From Pogona vitticeps (taxonomy: Eukaryota; Chordata; Lepidosauria; Squamata; Agamidae): a stretch of DNA of 64,000 nt. The notes beneath the pieces are model-generated. The model was given only the letters and a program-made list of their open reading frames with translations. It did no database searches and was not told the origin of the DNA. Where the stretch lies: positions 40,457,501-40,521,500 of the forward strand of contig NC_135788.1 in assembly GCF_051106095.1 (NCBI RefSeq). Direction: 5' to 3'. Positions 36,551-47,565 of the stretch are shown here, piece after piece. Made by a program: the position numbers and the translations under genes. How positions within the stretch are numbered: the first letter of the stretch is position 1; every line of letters starts with the position of its first letter.

Positions 36551-37645
36551 CAGTGGTGCCTTGCACAACGATTGCTTCATACAACGATGAATTCACACAG
36601 CAATGGGCTTTTTTGAGGAATTTCCCCCATCGTTTAACGATGTTCTCTATGGGGGAATTTCACTTAACGATGTCCCTTTTTGCTCATTTAAAAGTGTCTT
36701 AAAATGTTTGAAACCTGTTTTAAATGCTTGGATTCCATAGTGCACCTTGTGAAACATGTGCAAACTTAATTTGGTTTTGTTCTGAGTCTTCATTAATTTT
36801 TGGTGATTTTTTTATTTTCCCCATTTAAATCAATTGAATGGACAGTTCAATGCATTTAAATAGGGAAAACAAAAAATCACCAAAAATTAAGGACGACTCA
36901 GAACAACACCAAATTAAGTTTGCATAGGGTTCAGGAGGTGGGCTAACGATTGCAAGCATTTAAAACATGTTCCAAACATTGTAAGGCACTTTTAAATGAG
37001 TGAAAACGGACATCGGAAAGAGCTTCAAAAGCAGGAAAACGGAGATCAAAGAGCCCTTTCCAATGTCTGTTTTCGCTCATTTAAAAGTGCCTTACAATGT
37101 TTCGAACAGGTTTTAAATGCTTGCAAACGTTAGCCCACCTCCTGAACCCTATGCAAACTTAATTTGGTGTTGTTCTGAGTCGTCCTTAATTTTTGGTGAT
37201 TTTTTGAATTTTCTCTCATTGGAATGCATTGGACGGAAAGTTCAATACATTCCAATGAGAGAAAATTCAAAAAATCACTAAAAATTAAGGACTCAGAACA
37301 ACATCAAATTAAGTTTGCATAGGGTTCAGGAGGTGGGCTAACGATTGCAAGCATTTAAAACCTGTTCCAAACACTGTAAGGCACTTTTACAGGAGCGAAA
37401 AAGGACTTCGCAAAGCCATTGAAATGTATTGAGTCGGCTTCAATACATTCCAATGGAGGAAACATTGTTTCACTCAGCGATGTTTCCTATGGGTTTTTTC
37501 ACTTAAAGATGGCAATCTGTTCCAATTGGAACGGATTAACCGGTTTTCAATTCATTCCTATGGAAATGGTGTTTCACAGAACGATGTTTCACACAACGTT
37601 AATTTTTTTGGAACCAATTAACATTGTTGTGTGAGGCACCACTTG
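36551..37645. mobile_element. 1.1-kb pogo-like palindromic element with four alternating arms
   Basis: Ends cagtggtgccttgcacaacg and gttgtgtgaggcaccacttg form the outer inverted repeats, followed by 'ta'. The interior consists of a unit of about 165 bases present four times in alternating orientation: forward about 36668-36845, reverse about 36846-37010, forward about 37070-37232, reverse about 37233-37400. Each F-R pair is a near-perfect palindrome. No transposase is present. It is related to the shorter CAGTGGTGCCTCGC MITEs by its ends only. Confidence 0.85.
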
Positions 37646-37659
37646 TATATGCAATCAAG

Positions 37660-39380
37660 ACTAAGATGATAGACTGGACGGACGACTGCATCTTTTAGAA
37701 GAGCTGTGGCCTGAAATCTGCCCAGCCCCTGCAATAGGGTATTTTAACATGTTAAATGGGCTCAGTGTAGAAACCATGAGTCTTCTCCTGGTCATCACAC
37801 TCTTATTTTTGACTTTGTGAAACTGATCTGCTACTTTCTTCTACTTTTGAAAAATTCTACCATCTTGGAACTTGCAGTATTTTGTCAAGTATAAAAATGT
37901 TTTAAGACAGGCATTTAGAAACACATTAGTGTTTCTCTCAAAGATTCATTCAGTTTAATAGCCATATATGCTGTGGGACTGACATTTTTACTAGAACTCG
38001 GATATCTATCAACTACAGCCCAACTTACTGGACTTCGGCCAATGTTATATACAAATATCTGCATTTTTAGCTTAAAAATTATATTGTTGCTTTACTGAAC
38101 TGAGCAGTATATTTTAGTGTATTGTTTACTGGTCTTACACTAGCTGCTTTTTAATCCTTCTTGCTAAAGTTCTAAAATGCCAAATAAACCAATACTAGCT
38201 GAAATTTTTATTTGCAACTTAATTTAGCATAGTAGATCACAACTACAGTAGCTCATCTGAATCAATGGTACTTTCATAAGAACTGGCTCATCAGATTCCT
38301 CCAATTCAACAGGGCTACTCTAGTGTGATTTACTACACTACACTACAGGATTTCAGCCATGGGGTTGGATCCAGACAGTCACATTTTAGATTCATTTGAA
38401 CCAATGGAGTGTATGGCTAACTTTTCTCATTGAGTTCAATGGTTCTGCTCTAAATATTGCAGGCTGCTCTCCCAGACAGCACATTTCTATTACCTTGTTT
38501 GTTCTCTTTTGTTATGGGATTTACAGGTATATTGTGTGCTACACATTCACATCTTTCTGTGTTTGGTCTTTTTTAAGTCAGAGATTTGGACCCTTCTTGT
38601 CTTTTTCCATCACATGTGAGAGGGACCTGTTGTATAGACTTGTTGCCTCTGAAGAAATGGTATGTTGGGAGTGGGGAACAAAAAAAAACTTTAAAAAACC
38701 AAGACTTCACAGAGTATAAGGGGAAGCACCAACTTTGCTGTGCCTGTTCACAGTTCTCCCCCTCATATAGATTCAAAATGCTCAGAAGAAAAAAAAAATC
38801 TAATAAATTGCAAAGGGAGGCATCAAGCTAAATCCCACCCTTTCCAGAAACAAAACCATGCCCCCTAGAGTGCACAGAAGAGCCATGGATTTTATAACTC
38901 AACCTATCATCTGGATGGTGGTGAGGGAAATACCAATAATGTCTGATTTTGGAGAAGGCAGGTTTTGTCCCCAGGGCCTCCAAGTGTGGATAGCTCCAAC
39001 AACACAGGTGTAAATAAATGACATGGACAGAAATAACAACTCCCCGTTTTCTTTAATTTTTCAAAAAACAGTCTGAAGAGGTGCTCCAAACCTGAGTGAA
39101 CAGACTTGGGGAGGGGGGGGTGCGCTGTATATTTAAAGATGCTTATATTAATTACCTCAATTGCACAGTCTTTCCTTTCCTGAGCCAATTAACAGCCAAT
39201 ATTTATCTACCCACAGGGACTGCTATGGGATACTGCTCCGCCTGATAGTTTGCCCAGTTCGATTTTACCCCTTAAGCTGGAAGTTGGAACAGATGGATAT
39301 ACTTCTTTAAGTAATACTAACCGGGCACAGTAGCTTAACTTGGGCGTGGGTAGGAAAGCCCAAGGGGAAAAAAAAGGGGC
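37660..39380. other. Spacer upstream of RAB5A
   Basis: AT-rich sequence with short frames. The stretch 38225-38460 contains diverged pieces of the foldback family seen whole at 44047-44295. No gene or conserved motif is recognised. Confidence 0.5.
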
Positions 39381-39389
39381 GGGGAGCGG

Positions 39390-40250
39390 GAAAGGGCTGG
39401 ATCAGTTGAAAACACAGCGGCATCGCGGGCCTCGTTGACCAAAGAGCCGGTTTCTCCGCGTCCCTTGCTGGATTCCACAATTAACCCGAGAGAGATCACG
39501 GCTCCCTCACCACCTTTCGAGCCGCGACCTGCCCGGCGGCAGAGCCACCACGTGACTGGCGCCCAGCGGAAACGACCCGAGCGCGGGCGCGGTGACGTGG
39601 CAACGGAGCGGAGGAAGTGGCGTGTGTCTGTTTTGGTCCGGGAGGAGGAAAAGACGGAAGTTGGAGGCCGTGTCCCCTCCCCCCACCCCGCCGTGAGGTA
39701 CCGTAGAGCCCCGCTTCCCTGATTCCCTGCGCCCTGGCCCGTCGAAAGCCGAGGCTCGCCGGGTTTTCCCATCCCTTTCTGGACTTCGGTCACAGCTCTC
39801 GGCGGAGGTGGGGACGGAAGTGCCGAAGAGGCCGCGGCTGCCAGTTCAAGCCAGGTAACGAGGCATCATGGCCGGGGGTGGGCGGGCGCGAGCGGGGGAG
39901 TGGGCAGGAGGGCGCGAGCGTCTCCCGCTTCCTCACACGCCTGGGCCCGGGGGCGGGCGGGAAGGGGGGCTGGAATAGGTCGGGCGGCGAGGACGCCGGC
40001 GGCGGCGGCGGCGGCGAAGGGGAGCCGGCCTCCTTTCCAGCCTCAAAATGGCGCCCCACATTCTCTGACTTCCTCTTATTCTTGGGCCAAGGAGCGAGGC
40101 GGGGCCGCAGGGATTGCTCGTTGGAGGGGTGCGGGGAGACGGGCACTAGTTTCTGGAGTCCTGAAGGAGCGGATTTGGGGATCCGCATCTTCGAAGAGGC
40201 AACGAGCGGCGGGAGGGAAGGAATAGGCCTCTTTCCCTCCTTGTCCCGCA
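39390..40250 (+). promoter_or_regulatory. RAB5A: CpG island, RAB5A promoter
   Basis: Dense CpG block around RAB5A exon 1. It contains an E-box CACGTG (39549-39554, followed by ac, as in the TFEB/USF-type CACGTGAC), a CRE-like tgacgtgg (39593-39600), three ETS cores ggaagt (39613, 39656, 39816), and gtgacg-t-ggcaac (39592-39604), one base short of an X-box. No TATA box. This is a typical housekeeping promoter, fitting the broad expression of RAB5A. Confidence 0.8.
39600..39854 (+). other. RAB5A: RAB5A exon 1, non-coding (start approximate)
   Basis: Ends at a good donor (agccag|gtaacg) inside the CpG island. The start is not visible from sequence and is set near the core promoter motifs. Intron 1 then runs 15.0 kb to the coding exon. 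Confidence 0.55.
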
Positions 40251-40259
40251 ACGGAACAG

Positions 40260-42640
40260 TGTCTTCAAGAAAAGAGAGGCTTTTTAAAAAAAACCTACAT
40301 TTTAGTTTCCAGAATGTCAAGAAGGAAGGTGGTCTGTTGGCTTTCAGACCGTCTACGTTTGCAGCCGAAGTCGGGGAAGAAATAAGGCAATTTAGGTCCC
40401 GTGGAAAGATGGGTAGAGACAGGCCTTGAAAGTAGGTCGCTAGTTGGGGATGGGCATGAGGGGTGGTGTTTTTTGTTGTGATTGTGTGGACTAACTAATG
40501 TGAGGATTTGCATAAGGAATCTGTTTTTAAGATTAACGTCCCCATTAGTCCCCTACCTCACTTGTGTCACCTCAGGAGTAACTTTTGAGATAGGTGAAGA
40601 GTGTGATGTTTTGATTTCTCTTAAGCGGCAGAGATAGGCAATGTTGGTTATTTGGCATCTGTATATTTTAAAGCTGATTATAAAATGTATACTTTCTATT
40701 TAAAAGAAGTATCCAAAATAATTGAATCAGACATTCTCCGAAAAACAGCAACCCACTTGTCGGTTAAAATAGGCACATTCCTGTATTAGATTATATGTTA
40801 TTTCAGCTGTACACCTAGGTATTCATTATTATATAATTAAAACTTAATTGTTATACTGTATTATATTATAAGGATATAGTGGCTGCTGTCTACCATGTCA
40901 GCCTTCTTTAGCTGAATCTGTAACTTGAGTACCAATTAAAGTATGTTAAATGAGATTCTTTCCATTGAAATACTTTATGATGTTTGAATATTTTAATTTG
41001 GTTCTGTAGAAGGAGAGTTGTTCCTAATCTATTACAGTATATGTTGTACAACTCATTTTTTGCTTAATTATGTGGCTTAATTTACTGAACAAAGTAATTT
41101 GATGTAGTTTACCTCACATGGGATATTGTTGTATCAAAATGTAACATTTCATTGATCGCTAGTACTTGGAGCATATGCAAACATGGGAATGGCCAGGTTA
41201 CAAGTTCATGTCTCATTGTTATATTGTTGTATATAACAAGCTAGTAACTAAGGATACATTTTCAAGCCCTCTTGGTAGTAATTTTATGTACATGTAGTGC
41301 TCAATTCTATTTAATGCAGTGGGTTTTAATTTTTTTAGTAAACATGAGTAAAGCATTGGACTGTTTGAAAGTAATTTAAACTCAGTGGTCCTAGCAGGCA
41401 AATATGCTTGAGAGTATAAAGGATTATTCTGACAGATATACACTTAGAAATATATTGACTAGGAGTGAGCCATCTTGGTTAGTGAAATGATCAGAATGAG
41501 CAACAATTGGTATCCAGTAAATATGTCTTGGTGGAATTGGGAAAGGAACTCATTCCCCTTCTTTATTGCACTCTCTGGACACTCAGTTGTCATTTTACAG
41601 CATCAACTATCATATTTGGGTGTAATAATAGTAATAATCGTGTGTCATCAAATCAGTTCTGACTAATGGAGACCACTTGCAGGGATTATCACATTTTAAT
41701 TATATCTGAGTAGACCCACTGTTAAATCTTCAAACATTGAACACTGTGTTATGACAGAACTGGAACTAAGCAGGGTTGCCATAAATTGGATGTAATGCAA
41801 TTGTCAGTGTGTGACAGGTGCGTTCTCTTATTCTTAGGAAATGGTGGAAAATCTTAAAGCTGTTTTCTTAAATGTAAAACTGTAGCACAATCCATACAAA
41901 CCAAATAAAGCAATTGAAATTCTTTCAGCATTTTGGTTTATAAAATGCTGTGAGGTCATTTGATTATGTTAGTCTGTTACGACAAAAACAAACTTGAAGA
42001 TGCCTCAGTTGTAGTGGAATCAGAGTGGCAGAAACGCAGTCTCCTTGTGCTTCTTGATCTCAGACCTACCAGCTCAACTGCTTATCAGACTGAGATTGGA
42101 TGGCAGAAGAGCAGAGAAATGGGGAAGGAGTTAACTTATTCCATACCCAGAGCCTTCTCAGCCCAAACACACAGCCATTGTGAGGCACAAAATTAGGGCA
42201 GACCAATCTTAAGTAATTTCCAGCATTCATAGGCCGGAAGATATTTGGATTCAGCAGAACTTTAGTTATCATTATGTTAGCTCAGCCTTCTTGTTTAGTT
42301 AGGATTACATCCTAACATGGCTACTACTCTAGAAATGTTACCTAGAAATGCTGATGCATTTGAAGCTATTTACCTGACACTACAGATTTTGTATTGTACA
42401 GTACGTTGTTGAAACTGTTCCTGAAGTTGAGTAAACCCCTAACATTACAAATGAAATCTTTTTGGAATTGCCAAGTATGTAGTAATATTTGCTATTCAGT
42501 GGCAGCAGAATGTGGACATCGGCTCTTAAGACACCAAAAACCTGATCAGAGAATTTCTCTGCCTGCTGAAGATGGTTTTTAAGGTAGACTAGAAGTTTCA
42601 GAAGGGACTGTGATCACAGTTTCTCACGAAAGACATTGGA
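40260..42640. other. RAB5A intron 1, left part
   Basis: AT-rich intron sequence with short frames only, plus a diverged SINE-tail piece at about 41625-41690. No nested gene is visible. Confidence 0.55.
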
Positions 42641-42651
42641 TCCAGTGTATA

Positions 42652-43088
42652 CAGTGGGGCCTCGCTTAATGATTACCTAGTTAAACGACGAAACCACTTG
42701 ACAATGAGGTTTTTGTGATCGCTTTTGTGACCGCAAAACGATGTTCTAATAGGAAAAATTTGCTTCACGATGATCGGTTCCCTGCTTCGGGAACCAATTT
42801 TTCGCTAGATAATGATTTTAAAACAGCTGATCGGTGCCTCTAAAATGGCCACCCGCTGTGCAAAATGGCTCCCCACTGTGCTTTAGGACGGATTCCTCGC
42901 TATACAGGCACTGGAAAATGGCCGCCTTATGGAGGATCTTCGCTTTACAATGAGGTATTTAGCCCATTGGAACACATTGAAACGGGTTTCAATGCATTTC
43001 AATGGGCTTTTTCGTTTTGCTTGACAAGGATTTTGCTTAACAGTGATTTGAACGGAACGAATTATCCTCGTCAAGCAAGGCACCACTT
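42652..43088. mobile_element. pogo/Tigger-like MITE
   Basis: TA-flanked, with ends cagtggggcctcgcttaatg and tcaagcaaggcaccactt. The interior aligns along its length with the copy at 13638-14073. Confidence 0.87.
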
Positions 43089-43731
43089 TATATACCTTGT
43101 CTTACATATGCTTAGAGTAAATTTTTAACAGGTAGTGGTAGTCCTTGCTACTTTCCCTCTTGCTCATAGGCACTCGGTTCATCAAGATCAGTAACTGTGG
43201 CCTTACAGATATTGTTAGATTGCAACATCCCTTACTTTTGGCTGTGCTTGGTGGGATTGGTGAGAATTGCAATTCAGAGACATTAGAAGAGCCAAAGTTT
43301 CCCACTCCTAATCTAGATGGACATCACTGAGGGAGGAATTCAGTCACAGTTGGTAAAGCAGCAGATAAAGATGGCACTGAGGCTTGTTCTTATATAAAAA
43401 ATTATAAAGACAAGTCAGTGGCTGGCCCTTATCCTCTTAGTCACCCTGGTATTACACAGAGTAATTTTGGAGGCAGATTGCCTTAAATTAAGAAATCTCT
43501 GTAGACATTATCTATTGCATACTAAATTGTGTGACTCAGTGTGCAACTGATAAAGTCTGGTGATTTCTCACATTGGGGCAAAAAGTTCTGCCATTTGTGT
43601 AGCTATGAAAGAGGATTTTGGCTGCTATGAATTATTAGTGGATTTTTGGGACCTCTTCAGATTGTTAATCTGTTCACTAGACATTTTCTGCTTTCTTTCC
43701 GAATATCTGACTTCCTTGCATCACAGGAGAT

Positions 43732-43748
43732 ACTATATATATATATAT
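43732..43748. repeat. (TA)n microsatellite
   Basis: Short TA tract (tactatatatatatatatgg region) in RAB5A intron 1. Confidence 0.7.
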
Positions 43749-44046
43749 GGAGATAGAATTCTAACGATAATCTATTTTCTTTAATTTTTTTCGATCATTG
43801 GTATTACTTTTAACCTATGTGTTCACTGAAGTGAGCAGCAATGAGACATGAAGTGAGAGAACTAAATATGCAGTTAGTGTCTCTGTTTTCCTGGAAAAAA
43901 AAGAGAGGAACATATAGGCAACTTTTGTTTTCTACTGTTTTGGCACCAACAGTTAAAAAACAATTGGCACAACAGATTTGTCCTTGTTTATATACAGTAC
44001 TGGCCAAAAATTTGTAAAAAAATACTAGGGAAACATTTGTCCAAAT

Positions 44047-44295
44047 CCTGTTGCTTAGCATAGTAAATCACACTCAGGTAAGCCCACTGAATCAATGGGG
44101 AGTGGGTGAATCATCTCCTCTGTAAGTTCCATTGATGCAAATGGGCCTTCTCTAACTGCAGCTTAATCTGTTAAAGTAAGTTGCAGTTAGAGTGGGTTCA
44201 TTTGTATGAATGGAACTTATGGAAGAGTTGATTAACCAAATCCCCATTGATTCAGTGGTCCTACTTGAGTGTGATTTGCTATGCTAAGCATCAGG
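44047..44295. mobile_element. Foldback MITE, almost full-length palindrome
   Basis: The left arm (cctgttgcttagcatagtaa and on) and right arm (inverse of ttgctatgctaagcatcagg) pair over about 115 bases each, meeting near 44170 (ctaactgcag / ctgcagttag-type centre). Partial relatives lie at 38225-38345 and 58325-58440. Superfamily not assigned; no coding capacity. Confidence 0.75.
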
Positions 44296-44859
44296 TTTAA
44301 GTAAACAAATATGGCCCAATTAAACCCAGAGCAATATGTAATTTATAAATACTGCTGCATGTTCCTTCAACATTTTCCCATTAATTTATTGTAAATAATA
44401 AAAATAAATATTTGGCTTCTGAGCGTATTTCACAGAAATATGAAAAATATAAAAGCATTTCAGTGAGAAGTACCATCAGTTTTTCTTATAACAAATTCAA
44501 ACACCTCATTTTAAGTTAATTAAGTGATTTGGTTGTGTTGAAATAATAGCTCAGACCTTTGGAAGGAGCTTCTATTAGACACTGGGATTTTACATTTTTT
44601 TTTGTAGAACTACTATATATCATACTCCATCACAAGCTACAGTTGAAAGTTCACTTGGTTTAAAAGTTGTTTGCCATGTAACTTGTTGGTATTCTTCAAG
44701 GTCACATTGCATTCACAGAACTAATGTCTTTTTTTAAAATCCTCATACTTTTATCATGTGTATAGGGCTTTGATTGGGCAATGTTATGGGGGAAAATCTG
44801 TTAACAATACATTCATTAGAAATATGCAGTACAGTATTGTTTTGCTGTGTTAATGAGGA

Positions 44860-45045
44860 TATTTAAGTGCCATCATATCAGAACTGGCTTTTCGTGACTC
44901 CAATAGGGTTTCAATGTAAGTGATGTATTTAAGGAATGGTTTTACCAGTTCCACCCGTGTGTGTTTTCATGGCAGATCCAGGAAATCAAAGCTCGGTCTC
45001 CTGAATCCTAATCCATTACTCTATTCACTACACCGTACTGGATAC
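44860..45045 (-). repeat. tRNA-derived SINE, second family
   Basis: Minus strand copy: head from 'ccagtacggtgtagtgaata', B-box-like stretch, tail 'gtcacgaaaagccagttctg'. It abuts the Sauria-type SINE's left target duplication. Confidence 0.6.
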
Positions 45046-45058
45046 TAATGAGGATATA

Positions 45059-45378
45059 AGGTAAAGGTTTCCCTTGACATTTAGTCTAGTCGTGTCTGAC
45101 TCTAGGCGTAGTGCTCATCCCCATCTCTAAGCCGTTTGTCCGTAGGCAGTTTCCGTGGTCATGTGGCCAGACACGGAACACTGCTACCTTCCCACCATGG
45201 TGGTACCTATTTATCTACTTGTATTTACATGCTTTTGAACTGCTAGGTTGGCAGGAGCTGAGACAAGTGACAGGAGCTCACTCCGTTGTGTGGATTCAAT
45301 CTTACTACTGCTGGTCTTCTGGCCTTGCAGCACAGAGGTTTCTGCAATTTAACCCGCAGCGCCACCACGCTACCCTTT
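45059..45378 (-). mobile_element. Sauria/ACA-type SINE with perfect 13-bp target duplication
   Basis: Flanked exactly by taatgaggatata (45046-45058 and 45379-45391). Minus strand reads: tRNA head 'gtggtggcgctgcgggttaa', 'gcaaggccagaagaccagca', 'agtagataaataggtacca', tail 'gagtcagacacgactagact' and 'caagggaaacctttacc'. The perfect duplication suggests a fairly recent insertion. Confidence 0.9.
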
Positions 45379-45589
45379 TAATGAGGATATACTTGAGCTT
45401 AAATAAAGATTCCAGTTAGACAAAAAGGGGGAGAAGCTTTTCAGAGAAAAGCGGCCGCGGCCATGACTGAAAAAGCTCAATTAATAGTGTTGGCCTCCCC
45501 CCCCCCCGGGTGTTAGAATTCTTAACATCAAGGACTGTGTGGAGCATGTGGGATGGATAAGTATTTTGTAGGAGAGATGTTCTGCCAGA

Positions 45590-46010
45590 TATTGGGATCG
45601 CAAATCTTAACAGTTTTATACGTTATGACTAGCACCTTAAATTGAGCATGGAAACTAACAGAGTTAAAGAAGGCATGCTGAGACTGGAGATATGCGTTCA
45701 TAGCTGCTGATGCCTGTAGTCAGTCTGATTGTAGCATTTTAAACCTGCCAAAGTTTCTGTCATGATTTCAAGGACAGCCCTATTTAGAGAACCTTACAAT
45801 AGTCTGTTTTAGAGGTTATCACTGCATGAACCACTGCTGTTATAGGCCTTTCTTATCCAGGTAGGGGCGCAGCTGGGCAATCAGCTGAAGTTGATAAAAG
45901 GCACTCTTGGCCATAGCAGATATTTGAACCTCCATAGGGAGAGCCAAGTCTAAGAGTACTCCCAGGCTGTGATACTGATCCTTCAGACACTTGGGGAAGT
46001 ATCAAGATGT
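45590..46010 (-). mobile_element. L2-like LINE fragment
   Basis: Minus-strand translation has LKDQYHSLGVLLDLALPMEV and SAFYQLQLIAQLRPYLDKK, the C-terminal part of an L2-type reverse transcriptase, with stops and frame changes beyond. It belongs to the same broad group as the piece at 56870. Confidence 0.7.
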
Positions 46011-47565
46011 TCTACTCTGGCTGTAAAAAATATGCTTCATGAGTGCTGGAGGGATTGTATTATGGAGAGTAGGTTTTGAGGGGAAGTTAGCATTGGATAT
46101 AGCCCATAATAATCTATGATGCAGTCTGTAGAGAGGCACAGTGCAGATGGAAAGGTGCCCAGTTATTGGTGCTTTTCCTAGGAAAACCTGTGAACACATC
46201 AGAATCAGATACAGGTTCACAAATCATTTTCAGTGTTGCTGTCATAAGTTTGAGAGCTGCTACAAGCTGTTTACAGGAAGGCATAGTTTGAAGATGAGGA
46301 AACCATTTCATTCAGAGTTGCAAGTGGCCATTACAATAAGTGGGGAAGCAGTCAGCATCTTGTTACACCCATACTTGCAATGTGGTATCGGTTTCATTTT
46401 GCCCAGGATGTAGAAAGGAGATGATAAGCTGAGTAAGAACTGAATAATCCAGAACAAAGGAGCTGCTGATCTAGTAAAGCATTCTGAGGAGATTCTGTGT
46501 AAATGATCTGTTTAATAATTAAATTAGATTTACAGTACAATATACACACTTTGTTGGAAATACATCATGCTGGGTTCAGTGGGACTTCCTTCTTCTTAGA
46601 TATGTTTAGGGGTTGTATCCTTGCAGGCTTGCAACTCATTGCATTAAATCTGTGACCATGTTTGTAATATCTCTATGTTTTTAAAAACAAGCCATAGACT
46701 ATGTTGACCAAGATCTGAAATATTCCACAGTCTCCTTGAAATATGGAGCAGGGGGAGGTAACAAATGTCAGTGGGATTTTAAGCTCCTTCCTTGAGATGT
46801 TGATATCCTGATGGCTGTTTTTTTAATATAAAAAGAAGCTATAAATGTGATGACTTGTGTTCTCCTCAGCTATATTATGACTACATTTTGATGGGAGAAG
46901 CTCAGCCTATCTAGAGCATGTTTAGCTTGTATATCTACTTTTAAGAATTAGGAGAGCATTTAGGAGTTCAGGAGGGAAATGAAAAGATTCTGTTGAATAG
47001 AAGGCAAAATGTGCACACATACATTCAAACAAAATGTTGATTTAACATATAGTTACATTTTATCTACTGAATAGACTCACATTTCAGAGCATGTGTGTAT
47101 ATAAGAGCATTTTTCTTGGCCAAAGATATTTGGCCACCTGATCTACATGGGGACAAGGGATTGGGAGCCTTAGTCCACAAATTCATGGGAATCTGAAACC
47201 AGAAAAAAATCTTCCTGCTTCTAGTGACTATAGTTTGGACCAGCTGCAAAATAAGCTCTGTCTGATCAAGATAGCCAACCAGATTATCGTACTGGTCAGT
47301 TTTGACTGCTGTGATGAAAGACCTGGCTATTAAAACTAGTTGATTTTTCCCTTAGAGCTCTCTAGGGCTCTAGTTTCCAGGTGCTCTAGATTAGTGGTCC
47401 CCGGCATTTTTGACACGAGGAACCAGTTTAGTTGAAGACGATTCTCCCAAGGACCGGGGGGAAGGGTACTTGTTAACAGCAGGTTGTTGGAGGATAGCTT
47501 TGAATTGAGCTTAGTACATGTTTTGTGCTGGAACAAACAGAGCTAAAATTGAGTTTTTCAGAAGG

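Noticed and set aside
39790-40429. Long ORFs on both strands (176-183 codons) at the RAB5A CpG island
   Set aside because: GC-driven open frames around a known non-coding first exon; Gly/Arg/Pro-rich with no motif.
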